Shown here one piece after another: positions 22,699-30,060 of a DNA stretch of 64,000 nt. The notes below the pieces were generated by a model, which searched no databases, was not told where the DNA came from, and saw only the letters and a list, made by a program, of their open reading frames with translations. This stretch comes from Azospirillum sp. TSH64 (GTDB lineage: Bacteria; Pseudomonadota; Alphaproteobacteria; Azospirillales; Azospirillaceae), in the NCBI RefSeq assembly GCF_003116035.1, contig NZ_LGQW01000015.1, positions 3,961,769 to 4,025,768 of the forward strand. The letters are read 5' to 3'. A program made the position numbers and the translations under genes. Numbering within the stretch: the first letter of the stretch is position 1; each line of letters starts with the position of its first letter.

Positions 22699-22725
22699 GG
22701 GGAGGCTCCGTTTCGGAAGGATGGG

Positions 22726-23499
22726 TCAGGCGGAGGCAAAGCCCTGGCGGCGGGTGGCCCAGCCGGTGACGTGCGCCTCGACGAGCGAGAAGGCGACGTA
22801 GAGCAGGATGCCGAGGGCGGCGAGCAGGAAAAGGCCGGCGAAGACCAGCGGCACGTCGAAGTTGGAGGAGGCCGTCATCATCACATTGCCGATGCCCTTG
22901 TTGGAGGCGACGGTTTCGGACAGCACGCTGCCGACGAAGGCGAAGGTGACGGCGATCTTCAGCGAGGCGAAGAAGAAGGGCATGGTGCGGGGCAGGCCGA
23001 CATTCCACAGGATGTCCAGTTTGCTGGCCCCCAGCGACTTCAGCACGTCCTCCAGCTCCGGCTCGGTGGTGGCGAGGCCGGTCGCGATGTTGACGACGAT
23101 GGGGAAGAAGCACATGGCGAGTGCCGTGAGGATGGCTGGCGTGGCACCCGATCCGAACCACAACACGAAGATAGGCACCACCGCGACCTTGGGGATCGAG
23201 GAGAAGCCGATCAGCAGGGGATAGACCGTGTCGTAGGCGGTGCGCGAGACGCCGATGGCCGCCCCGATGACCACCCCGACGGTGACGCCGAGGACGAAGC
23301 CGATCATCGTGGTCCAGAGGGTCTGCATCACATGCGGCCACAGGATGCCGAAGCGCGCGGCCAGCGTCGCGAAGACCTGGGTCGGGCGCGGCAGGACCAG
23401 GTCGGAGACCTGGAGGACGAGGCAGAGGATCTCCCAGGCGGCGAAAAAGCCGAGGATGAGGAGGGCGGCCCAGAGGCGGCGGCGAAGCTCGTAGCTCAT
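22726..23499 (-). CDS. ABC transporter permease (NitT/TauT type)
   Basis: A 257-residue inner-membrane protein with about six hydrophobic segments. The ABC-interacting EAA-like loop is LEDVLKSLGASKLDILWNVGLP, typical of SsuC/TauC permeases. It starts 3 bp after the ATPase stop, so the two are probably translationally coupled. Confidence 0.9.
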   Translation of the reverse strand: MSYELRRRLWAALLILGFFAAWEILCLVLQVSDLVLPRPTQVFATLAARFGILWPHVMQTLWTTMIGFVLGVTVGVVIGAAIGVSRTAYDTVYPLLIGFSSIPKVAVVPIFVLWFGSGATPAILTALAMCFFPIVVNIATGLATTEPELEDVLKSLGASKLDILWNVGLPRTMPFFFASLKIAVTFAFVGSVLSETVASNKGIGNVMMTASSNFDVPLVFAGLFLLAALGILLYVAFSLVEAHVTGWATRRQGFASA

Positions 23500-23502
23500 G
23501 GC

Positions 23503-24369
23503 TCAGGCTCCCTGGATCGCGGTGTCGCTGCGCGCATCGATGATGAGGTCGCGCAGGCGCTGGTTGAGGGCGACGAAATCGGCGTCGAAGGTCATCTCGA
23601 CCGTGCGCGGCCGGGGGAAGACGACGGCGCTATCGTCGATGATGCGGCCGGGACGGGCGCTCATCACGCAGATGCGCGAGGCGAGGAAACCGGCTTCCTT
23701 CAGATCGTGGGTGATCAGCAGCACGGTGGGTTTGCGCGTCAGCCAGAGTGACTGCATCGTCCCCCACAGCTCCTCGCGGGTGAACTGGTCGAGCGCGCCG
23801 AACGGCTCGTCGAGCAGCAGCAGGCTCGGCTCATGGATGAGGGCGCGGCACAGGTTGGCGCGCTGCAGCATTCCGCCCGACAGTTGCCAGGGATAATGGT
23901 TGGCGAACTTGTCGAGCCCGACATCGGCCAGCAGGGCATGCACCCGGTCGCGGAACTCCGTCCTGCGCTTGGCGCGATAGTCGGAGCGGAAGGGCCGCAC
24001 GATCTTCAGCGGCAGCATGACGTTCCGCTCGATGGTCAGCCAGGGCAGCATGGTCGGGTTCTGGAAGGCCATGCCGATGCGCAGCGCCTTGGCCCCCACC
24101 TCGCGCCCGCCGACGATGACGGCCCCCCGGGTGGGGTTCAGCAAGCCGGCCGTCAGCCGCAGGATCGTCGATTTCCCGCAGCCCGACGGCCCCACCAGGG
24201 CGACGAATTCACCCTCGGCGATCCGAAGGTTGGTCTCCTGCAAGGCCGCGACCGTCTTGCCCGGCTTGCCGAACGAAACGGCGGCCTGCGAAAGCTCGAC
24301 GGCTATGGCCGGGGCTATGGCTGGGGAGATGGACGGGTGGCCTTGCGGGAGGGCTTCGGATCGGGACAT
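23503..24369 (-). CDS. ABC transporter ATP-binding protein (NitT/TauT type)
   Basis: A 288-residue ATPase: Walker A GPSGCGKST (about residues 60-68), Q-loop MAFQNPTMLPW, signature LSGGMLQRANL, Walker B LLLLDEPFGALD and switch histidine ITHD. I take the start at 24369 (MSRSEALPQG), with AGG about 10 bp upstream; the frame stays open further but would run through the operator. First gene of the operon, divergent from the GntR gene across a 234-bp region with a 21-bp palindrome. Confidence 0.9.
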   Translation of the reverse strand: MSRSEALPQGHPSISPAIAPAIAVELSQAAVSFGKPGKTVAALQETNLRIAEGEFVALVGPSGCGKSTILRLTAGLLNPTRGAVIVGGREVGAKALRIGMAFQNPTMLPWLTIERNVMLPLKIVRPFRSDYRAKRRTEFRDRVHALLADVGLDKFANHYPWQLSGGMLQRANLCRALIHEPSLLLLDEPFGALDQFTREELWGTMQSLWLTRKPTVLLITHDLKEAGFLASRICVMSARPGRIIDDSAVVFPRPRTVEMTFDADFVALNQRLRDLIIDARSDTAIQGA

Positions 24370-24396
24370 GCGGCGTACCTCGTGGCGGATCGGTGA

Positions 24397-24487
24397 AACT
24401 GTATGCAACGGGTGCGCCAGTTTCGTTGAGGGGCCAAGCTCCACGGAGGAGAAGCCGCAAACCGGCTGACAAAAAGTGCATACAGTT
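24397..24487. promoter_or_regulatory. Long-range inverted pair AACTGTATGCA / TGCATACAGTT
   Basis: AACTGTATGCA at 24397-24407 is the exact reverse complement of TGCATACAGTT at 24477-24487, which itself is the left arm plus spacer of the 21-bp operator. This may be a lone half site allowing two regulator dimers to interact across the divergent promoters. Confidence 0.5.
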
Positions 24488-24497
24488 TTTGCATGCA
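24477..24497. promoter_or_regulatory. Putative GntR operator 1 (ABC operon / regulator divergon)
   Basis: TGCATACA, spacer GTTTT, TGCATGCA: a 21-bp site with the same 8-5-8 layout as the site at 25789-25809 and 16 of 21 identical bases. It lies 107 bp from the ATPase start and 106 bp from the GntR start. The AAGTGCAT/ATGCACTT outer symmetry at 24474-24500 further extends the palindrome. Confidence 0.7.
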
Positions 24498-24603
24498 CTT
24501 ATTTTATGCATGTGCACGGAGCTGCTGCATTCAAATGCGGCACTTGGCGAGTTGCATTCCCAACCGGCCTCGCTTATGGAAGGCGGAGCAGGCGGGGGCG
24601 GTG

Positions 24604-25320
24604 ATGGCCGAGGAAAAGCGCGAGCAGAAGCGTTCAGGGAAAACCGGTGGCGACCGTGTCGCGGCGATCTGCACCGCCTTGCGGCGCGCGATCATCGAGC
24701 GGGCGCTGTCGCCGGGAGACCGGCTGCCCGAGGATTCGCTGGGCGAACGCTTCGGCGTCAGCCGGACCATCGCCCGCAGCGCGCTCGGGCAGCTGGCGGC
24801 TGAGGGGCTCGTCGATCTGCGCCGGAACCGCATCGCCGTGGTCGCCGTGCCGTCCTTCGAGGATGCGCGCGACATCTTCGACATCCGGGTCGATCTGGAG
24901 CGGCAGGTCGTCCGCCATCTGGCCGGCAAGCTGACCGAGGCCCAGGTCAAGCAGCTGACGGCGATTGTCGAGGCCGAGCATCAGGCCCGGCATGGTGCCG
25001 AGGGGATTTCGATCCGCCTTGCGACGGAGTTCCATGTCCGGCTGGCGGAGATGACCGGCAAGCCCGTGCTGATCCGCTACGTGACGGAGATCTGTTACCG
25101 CGCCGGGCTGTCGCTGGCGGTCTTCAGCCGGCCCCATTCGTCCGAATGCGCAGTGAATGAGCATCTGGAACTGATCGAGGCGATCCGGACCGGCCCCGCC
25201 GACAAGGCCTGCGCCCTGATGGACGAGCATCTGGAGGCCGTGGCCTCCCGCGCGCTGCTGCAAAGCTCGGGCGCCCGGAGCCGCGACCTCATGGATATCC
25301 TGGCGCCCTACACCGAATAA
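24604..25320 (+). CDS. GntR-family (FadR/FCD-type) transcriptional regulator
   Basis: A 238-residue regulator. The winged helix spans about residues 15-80 (AICTALRRAIIERALSPGDRLPEDSLGERFGVSRTIARSALGQL). It is followed by an all-helical FCD ligand domain (about 88-220) with the metal/ligand residues of the FadR subgroup (FDIRVDLERQ, EFHVRLAEMTG, EHLELIEAI). I prefer ATG 24604 over upstream starts because homology starts about 15 residues later. It probably binds the shared palindromes beside itself and at 25789, controlling the importer/GGT-like operon and the SnoaL/amidohydrolase pair. Confidence 0.87.
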   Translation: MAEEKREQKRSGKTGGDRVAAICTALRRAIIERALSPGDRLPEDSLGERFGVSRTIARSALGQLAAEGLVDLRRNRIAVVAVPSFEDARDIFDIRVDLERQVVRHLAGKLTEAQVKQLTAIVEAEHQARHGAEGISIRLATEFHVRLAEMTGKPVLIRYVTEICYRAGLSLAVFSRPHSSECAVNEHLELIEAIRTGPADKACALMDEHLEAVASRALLQSSGARSRDLMDILAPYTE

Positions 25321-25351
25321 GGGCGCCAGGACCGGCGGTCGGCAGCTTAAC

Positions 25352-25750
25352 TCAGCGGGCGCAGGAGGGATCGAGGATCCATTCGGCGCTGTCGTTCCAG
25401 ACATCGGTTTCGACGATCAGCCCGTCCCGCACCACGAAGCGGTCGACATAGCGGTTGTTGTCGAAGAGCGTACCGTCCGGCCAGGCGCCATACAGGTAGC
25501 CCAGGCTGTAGACGATGGTTTCCGTCTCGCCCGGCACCACGTCATAGCGCTCGATCCGCTTCTTCACCCATTTGTAGCGCGCGGCATTGAAACCGGTCGG
25601 CCCGCTGGGGGTGTCGAAGACGCGATGCCCGGTGAAGCGGCAGATGAAGCCCGGTGCCACGTGTTTGGCCGCACGCACCGGATCGGGGGCCATCGACGCC
25701 TCCAGATAATCCCTCACCGCCTGCAGATCGCGTTCAGTCGTCTCACTCAT
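25352..25750 (-). CDS. SnoaL-like / nuclear transport factor 2-fold protein
   Basis: A 132-residue single-domain NTF2-like protein with DYLEASMAPDPVRAAKHVAPGFICRFTGHRVFDTPSGPTG and a C-terminal RYVDRFVVRDGLIVETDVWNDSAEW. Such proteins are polyketide-cyclase-like isomerases, hydrolases or binding proteins. The start at 25750 (MSETTERDL) is set by an excellent GGAGG eight bases upstream. Divergent from the amidohydrolase with a 21-bp palindrome in the 80-bp gap, so probably part of the same catabolic function. Confidence 0.82.
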   Translation of the reverse strand: MSETTERDLQAVRDYLEASMAPDPVRAAKHVAPGFICRFTGHRVFDTPSGPTGFNAARYKWVKKRIERYDVVPGETETIVYSLGYLYGAWPDGTLFDNNRYVDRFVVRDGLIVETDVWNDSAEWILDPSCAR

Positions 25751-25788
25751 CTGGACCTCCGTAAGTGTCGGCATATTGGTATCAAAAC

Positions 25789-25809
25789 TGCATGCGATTT
25801 CCGCATGCA
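25789..25809. promoter_or_regulatory. Putative GntR operator 2 (SnoaL / amidohydrolase divergon)
   Basis: TGCATGCG, spacer ATTTC, CGCATGCA: a perfect 8-bp inverted repeat with 5-bp spacer. The architecture and most bases match the site at 24477-24497. It is 39 bp from the SnoaL start and 21 bp from the amidohydrolase start, a position where a repressor could block both promoters. Confidence 0.75.
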
Positions 25810-25830
25810 AACGACACGCCGGATTTCGAA

Positions 25831-27066
25831 ATGCCGCAGACCAACAGTTTCGATCTTCTCCTGCGCAACGCCCGGTTCAGGGGAGGGCAGGGCTTGCAGG
25901 ACATCGCGGTCAGGCAGGGACGGATCGCCGCCATCGGCCCCGACCTGACGGGCACCGCCGTCCTGGAAGAGGACATCGGCGGGCGCCTCGTCCTGCCGGG
26001 GCTGGTGGACACCCACATCCATCTCGACAAATCCTGCCTGCTCTGCCGCTGCCGCGATGCCGGCGGCGGGCTGAAGGGAGCGATTGCCGCGGTCTCCGGC
26101 CTGAAGCGGGCATTCACGGTCGAGGATGTCTACCAGCGCGGCGCCCGCACCCTGGAACGGGCGATCACGCAGGGCACCATGCATATGCGGGCGCATGTGG
26201 AACTCGATCCGCTGGTCGGCCTGCGCAGTTTCGAGGCAATGACGCGGCTCAAGCGCGACTATGCCTTCGCCATTGACCTGTCGATCTGCATCTTCCCGCA
26301 GGAGGGGATGACCAACGACCCGGCGGTCGAACGGCTGCTGGTCGAGGCGCTGGCGGAGGGGGCCGATCTGCTGGGCGGCTGTCCCTACACCGATGCCGAC
26401 CCGTCCTTGCAGATGGAGCGCCTCTTCGCCCTGGCGGTGGCGCATGACGTCGATCTCGATTTCCATCTGGATTTCGATCTCGACCCCAGCTGGTCGCATC
26501 TGGAGGAAATCTGCCGGCGGACGGTGGCGGCGGGCTGGCAGGGGCGGGTCGCCGTCGGCCATGCCACCAAGCTCGCCGCCATCGACGATGCCGCGCTGGA
26601 GCGGATGACCGCGCTCCTGGCCGAAGCCGGCGTGGGGGTGACGGCCCTGCCGGCGACGGATCTCTATCTGAATGGGCGCGATCAGAAGCACCGGGCGCCG
26701 CGCGGGGTGGCGCCGGTCCATCTGCTGGCGGACGGCGGCGTCACCGTCTCGGTCGCGACCAACAATGTCCTGAACCCGTTCACGCCCTTCGGCGACGGTT
26801 CGCTGATCCGGATGGGCAACCTCTATGCGAACCTGATGCATCTGGGGCCCGAACGGTTCGGCGATTGCCTCGACATGGTCTCGATCACGGCCGCCCGGCT
26901 GATGCGCATTGCCGACTACGGCATCGCGGTCGGCGCACAGGCGGATTTGATCGTGCTCGACGCCGACGACGAAACCGACGCCTTCGGCGGCATCGCCACG
27001 CCCCTGATAGGGTTCAAGCGCGGCCACAAGAGCTTCGTCAGACCCGCCGCGACGCTGGTGAGATAG
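25831..27066 (+). CDS. Cytosine-deaminase-like amidohydrolase with altered active site
   Basis: A 411-residue amidohydrolase-superfamily protein of the cytosine deaminase/AtzC branch. The metal histidines are H62 and H64 (VDTHIHLDKS), H212 (DFHLDFDLD) and H244 (AVGHATKL), at the spacings of E. coli cytosine deaminase. But the catalytic Glu (E217 in E. coli CodA) aligns with F215, and the metal/catalytic Asp (D313) aligns with N311 in SVATNNVLNPFTPFGD. Reaction therefore uncertain: a non-canonical deaminase or hydrolase, or a binding protein. The start at 25831 (MPQTNSFDLLL) lies just past the operator. Its 3' end overlaps the convergent DUF3325 gene by 29 bp. Confidence 0.82.
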   Translation: MPQTNSFDLLLRNARFRGGQGLQDIAVRQGRIAAIGPDLTGTAVLEEDIGGRLVLPGLVDTHIHLDKSCLLCRCRDAGGGLKGAIAAVSGLKRAFTVEDVYQRGARTLERAITQGTMHMRAHVELDPLVGLRSFEAMTRLKRDYAFAIDLSICIFPQEGMTNDPAVERLLVEALAEGADLLGGCPYTDADPSLQMERLFALAVAHDVDLDFHLDFDLDPSWSHLEEICRRTVAAGWQGRVAVGHATKLAAIDDAALERMTALLAEAGVGVTALPATDLYLNGRDQKHRAPRGVAPVHLLADGGVTVSVATNNVLNPFTPFGDGSLIRMGNLYANLMHLGPERFGDCLDMVSITAARLMRIADYGIAVGAQADLIVLDADDETDAFGGIATPLIGFKRGHKSFVRPAATLVR

Positions 27067-27358
27067 CGGCCGATTTCCCGCGGCGGCGGGCGCCGGCAAG
27101 GCCGATGGCGGCGCAGAACACGACGCCCGCGGCCAGGCTGGTGTGGCCGCTGAACATGACGAGGCCGAGGCCCCAGCCCTGCCAGTCCAGCAGGACGCCC
27201 AGCGCCAGCAGCATGACGCCCGTTCCCGCGACCCGCAGAAGGCGCGTCGCGGCCGGCGATAGCGGACCTCCGAACAGGTCGTGCTGCTGGCGCTCCGTCG
27301 CCAGGGCCAGCGCCGCGAAGGCGGCAAGGCAGAGCGCGAAGGACAGGAGATGCATCAT
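27038..27358 (-). CDS. DUF3325 domain membrane protein
   Basis: A 106-residue inner-membrane protein with three hydrophobic segments (MMHLLSFALCLAAFAALALA; VAGTGVMLLALGVLLDW; MFSGHTSLAAGVVFCAAIGLAG). It matches the DUF3325 type that follows PepSY and DUF3649 genes in siderophore-uptake loci. It overlaps the PepSY stop by 4 bp and is the last gene of the operon. Function unknown; possibly an electron-transfer or assembly partner of the PepSY protein. Confidence 0.8.
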   Translation of the reverse strand: MMHLLSFALCLAAFAALALATERQQHDLFGGPLSPAATRLLRVAGTGVMLLALGVLLDWQGWGLGLVMFSGHTSLAAGVVFCAAIGLAGARRRGKSAAISPASRRV

Positions 27359-29010
27359 GAGCGCCCCTCCTCCAGCGCGCCGCCGATAACGCCGCCCCGC
27401 CCCTTGGTGGGCACAGCCCGCGGTTTCGGCCGATGGCGGGCGGTGCGCAGTGCCAGCACGGCGTGGAGCGCCGCCAGTGACAGGCACATCAAATCCATGC
27501 CGGCGAACACCCAATCGGCCTCGGCCACGCTGTGCCACAGCGGCCGGTCGGTCGTGACGGCGTTCAGCACCGGAAGAAGCGCCAGCAGCGCCGTCGCCGC
27601 CCACAGCTGTTCGATCCAGGCCGTCTTGGCCGGGCGCAGCACGGCATGCGCCAGCGCCAGCGCCCAGACCGCGAAGAACAGGTGGATCTCCCAGGCCCCC
27701 CGGTCCGCCAGTCCCGCCGGCAGCAGGCGGTTGCCCCAGAGGAAGGCCGTCATGGCGACCGACAGCCCGGCGATGCTGGCGATGTTCAGCCGCTCGACGA
27801 TGCGGAAGCCAATATGGGGCCGCTCGGGATCGGCCAGCTTCTGGCGGCGCTTCACCGTCCACATCACCAGACCGGTGCCGACCATCGCCGTGCCCATCAG
27901 GCTGACGAGGAAATAGAGCCAGCGTGTCACCGCGTCGCTGAACCGCCCCAGATGCAGGGCATAAAGCACGCCGCGCGTCTCCGCCGCGGCCCCCACCCCC
28001 TCGCGGGTCTCCAGCAGCCGGCCGGTCGGGCCGTCGAACAGCATGTATTGTGGGCTCATCGAGACGCGGCCGGCCTCGCCGCGCGCGACCGCCACACGGG
28101 CGGTGCTGTCGCCGGAATTGGTGGCGGTGACGCGGCCGACGGCGTCCTGGCCCCAACGCTCCTGCGCTTGGCGCACCATGTCGGCGACGGAGGCGAGCGG
28201 GACCGCCTGTCCGCTGGGCTTGCCCGGCTGGATGAAGGCGTTCAGTTCGGCGGTCAGCTGCTGGCGCTCGGCCTGTGTCGTGATCGCCGTCCGCTCGCCC
28301 CAGGGCATGTAGAGCGCCATCAGCGTGACCAGCCCGGTGTAGGTGATCATGGCGTGGAAGGGCAGCCCGAACACCGACAGCGCATTGTGCGCGTCGAACC
28401 ACGACCGTTGCCCCTTGCCGCCGCGGAAGGTGAAGAAATCGATGAAGATCTTCTTGTGCGTGATGACGCCGCTGACGATGGCGACCAGCATGAACATCGC
28501 CGCCGCCCCGGCGATCCACCGTCCCCACAGCACCGGCATGTAGTGGAACTGGAAATGGAAGCGGTAGAAGAAATCGCCGCCCAGCGTTTCGCGCGCGGTG
28601 ACCTTGCCGCCGGTGGCGGGATCGAAGGCGGCCTCCGCGAAGGAGCGGCGGCCGGACGCCGCCCCCGCTTCTCCGGGCGCCAGACGCCAGAAGGCGTAGA
28701 CGCTGTTGGTGCGCGCATCCGGCAAGCGCATGCTCCATTGCGGGCTGCCCGGCGCGATGGTGGCCAACTCGTCGGCGACGCGCTGGGCGACCAAAGCAGG
28801 GTCGGGCAGTTCCGCCTGATGCGCCAGTTCCGGCCGCATCCATTGCGACAGCTCGTCCTTGAAGTAGGACACCGTTCCGGTCAGGTACATGACGTACAGG
28901 ATCCAGCCCATCAGCAGGCCGGCCCAGATGTGCAGGCCCGACATGCTCTGGCGGATGCCGCGGCCGGCGGGACGCTGTTCCCTTTCCCGCCTTACGTTGT
29001 CCGTCTTCAC
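27355..29010 (-). CDS. PepSY-associated TM helix protein (ferric-siderophore reductase-like)
   Basis: A 551-residue inner-membrane protein of the PepSY_TM (PiuB-like) family. It begins with a short basic cytoplasmic tail and SGLHIWAGLLMGWILYVMYLTGTVSYFKDEL. It has conserved histidines in transmembrane segments (FDAHNALSVFGLPFHAMITYTG; YALHLGRFSDAVTRWLYFLVSLMG) consistent with heme or electron transfer, and a periplasmic PepSY-containing loop. Members are implicated in reducing imported ferric siderophores. GTG 29010 is chosen for its GAGAGG ribosome site. It sits between DUF3649 and DUF3325. Confidence 0.85.
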   Translation of the reverse strand: MKTDNVRREREQRPAGRGIRQSMSGLHIWAGLLMGWILYVMYLTGTVSYFKDELSQWMRPELAHQAELPDPALVAQRVADELATIAPGSPQWSMRLPDARTNSVYAFWRLAPGEAGAASGRRSFAEAAFDPATGGKVTARETLGGDFFYRFHFQFHYMPVLWGRWIAGAAAMFMLVAIVSGVITHKKIFIDFFTFRGGKGQRSWFDAHNALSVFGLPFHAMITYTGLVTLMALYMPWGERTAITTQAERQQLTAELNAFIQPGKPSGQAVPLASVADMVRQAQERWGQDAVGRVTATNSGDSTARVAVARGEAGRVSMSPQYMLFDGPTGRLLETREGVGAAAETRGVLYALHLGRFSDAVTRWLYFLVSLMGTAMVGTGLVMWTVKRRQKLADPERPHIGFRIVERLNIASIAGLSVAMTAFLWGNRLLPAGLADRGAWEIHLFFAVWALALAHAVLRPAKTAWIEQLWAATALLALLPVLNAVTTDRPLWHSVAEADWVFAGMDLMCLSLAALHAVLALRTARHRPKPRAVPTKGRGGVIGGALEEGRS

Positions 29011-29023
29011 AGGACCTCTCCCC

Positions 29024-29305
29024 TCACCAGACCGACCATGCCGCCAGCAGCAGCGGGGCCGCCGCCGCCAGCAGGCCGGCCCAGGCCCGCAGCGCGCTGC
29101 GCGCCGCGAAGACCCAGACGACCGCCGCCGCATAGATCGCGAAGCTCGCCAGCATGCCGGTCAGCACGGCCTGCGGCTTGCTCATCGGCAATGCCAGCGC
29201 CGCCACGCTGCCGAGCGCCGCCAGCGCATAGCCGCCGAACAGCGCCGCGACGATGCGCGAGGCGACCGGTGCGGCGCGGCGGACAGGGCCGATCCGCGGC
29301 ATCAT
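29024..29305 (-). CDS. DUF3649 domain membrane protein
   Basis: A 93-residue protein with three predicted transmembrane helices (IVAALFGGYALAALGSVAAL, GMLASFAIYAAAVVWVFAA, GLLAAAAPLLLAAWSVW). This family is repeatedly found between a TonB-dependent receptor and a PepSY protein. Its start overlaps the DUF4198 stop by 4 bp, indicating coupling. Confidence 0.78.
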   Translation of the reverse strand: MMPRIGPVRRAAPVASRIVAALFGGYALAALGSVAALALPMSKPQAVLTGMLASFAIYAAAVVWVFAARSALRAWAGLLAAAAPLLLAAWSVW

Positions 29306-30030
29306 TGGTGCGGCGCTGCCGCCGGGCCGGCGGGAAGCGGCGGCAGGCCGTCGCCGTGGACGTAGGTGACCGTGGTGGCGTAGCTCACGGCGTCATAGCG
29401 TTCCGGACCCTTGGCGCCCGGACGCTCGCCGGGGCTGCGGTCGGTCAGGCTGGCCTCGGCGACATAAGTGCCCTTCCACGGCAGGTCGAAGCCGACGACG
29501 CCCTGTTCGTCGGTGTAGCCCTCCTTGGCCCAGCCGGACTGCGTCACCAGCGACACCTTGGTCTTCGCCTTGGGCTGTCCCTTGAAGAACAGCTTGAAGC
29601 GGCCTGGCTCGCCGGCGGGAACCAGATCCAGGGGCAGCTTCGGCTGCTGCTCCTTGAAGCCGGTGATCAGGCGCGCCGACGGGTGGTACCAGTTGGCGGT
29701 CTCCTTCCCGTTGTCCTTGCCCGGATAGAGCGGATAGAGCGGGTCGTCGGCGACGATGGCGTCGCCCTCGCCGGCCTTGAAGGGCAGGGTAAAGCCGGTT
29801 GCGGTCTTGGCCGCGTCCACCGTCTGCTCGCCTTTGGCCGAGACCAGCGTGGCGGCCGGCTTGACGAATTTGTCGAGCAGGCCGGGCGACGCCTCGCGCA
29901 GGTTGTCGCCGAACTCGCCGAAGCGGATCACCGCATTCTGGCCGTCGGGCTGTTCGATCCAGATCTGGTGGGCGTTGGCGGGTGCCGCGAGGCCCAGCAG
30001 GGCGACAATGGCGATGGACAGTCTGGTCAT
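29302..30030 (-). CDS. DUF4198 periplasmic protein
   Basis: A 242-residue secreted protein with signal peptide (residues 1 to about 21, ending PANAH) and a mature N-terminus HQIWIEQPDG. This Ig-like/beta-rich DUF4198 (NikM-like) fold is linked to metal uptake. WYHPSARLITGF and TDEQGVVGFDLPWKGTYVAEA are recognisable. ATG 30030 is preceded by GGAG at good spacing. It follows the TonB-dependent receptor by 30 bp. Possibly a periplasmic binding or coupling component for the imported metal complex. Confidence 0.82.
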   Translation of the reverse strand: MTRLSIAIVALLGLAAPANAHQIWIEQPDGQNAVIRFGEFGDNLREASPGLLDKFVKPAATLVSAKGEQTVDAAKTATGFTLPFKAGEGDAIVADDPLYPLYPGKDNGKETANWYHPSARLITGFKEQQPKLPLDLVPAGEPGRFKLFFKGQPKAKTKVSLVTQSGWAKEGYTDEQGVVGFDLPWKGTYVAEASLTDRSPGERPGAKGPERYDAVSYATTVTYVHGDGLPPLPAGPAAAPHQ

Positions 30031-30060
30031 GATCACTCCGGCTGGATCGGGGGGTGGGGA

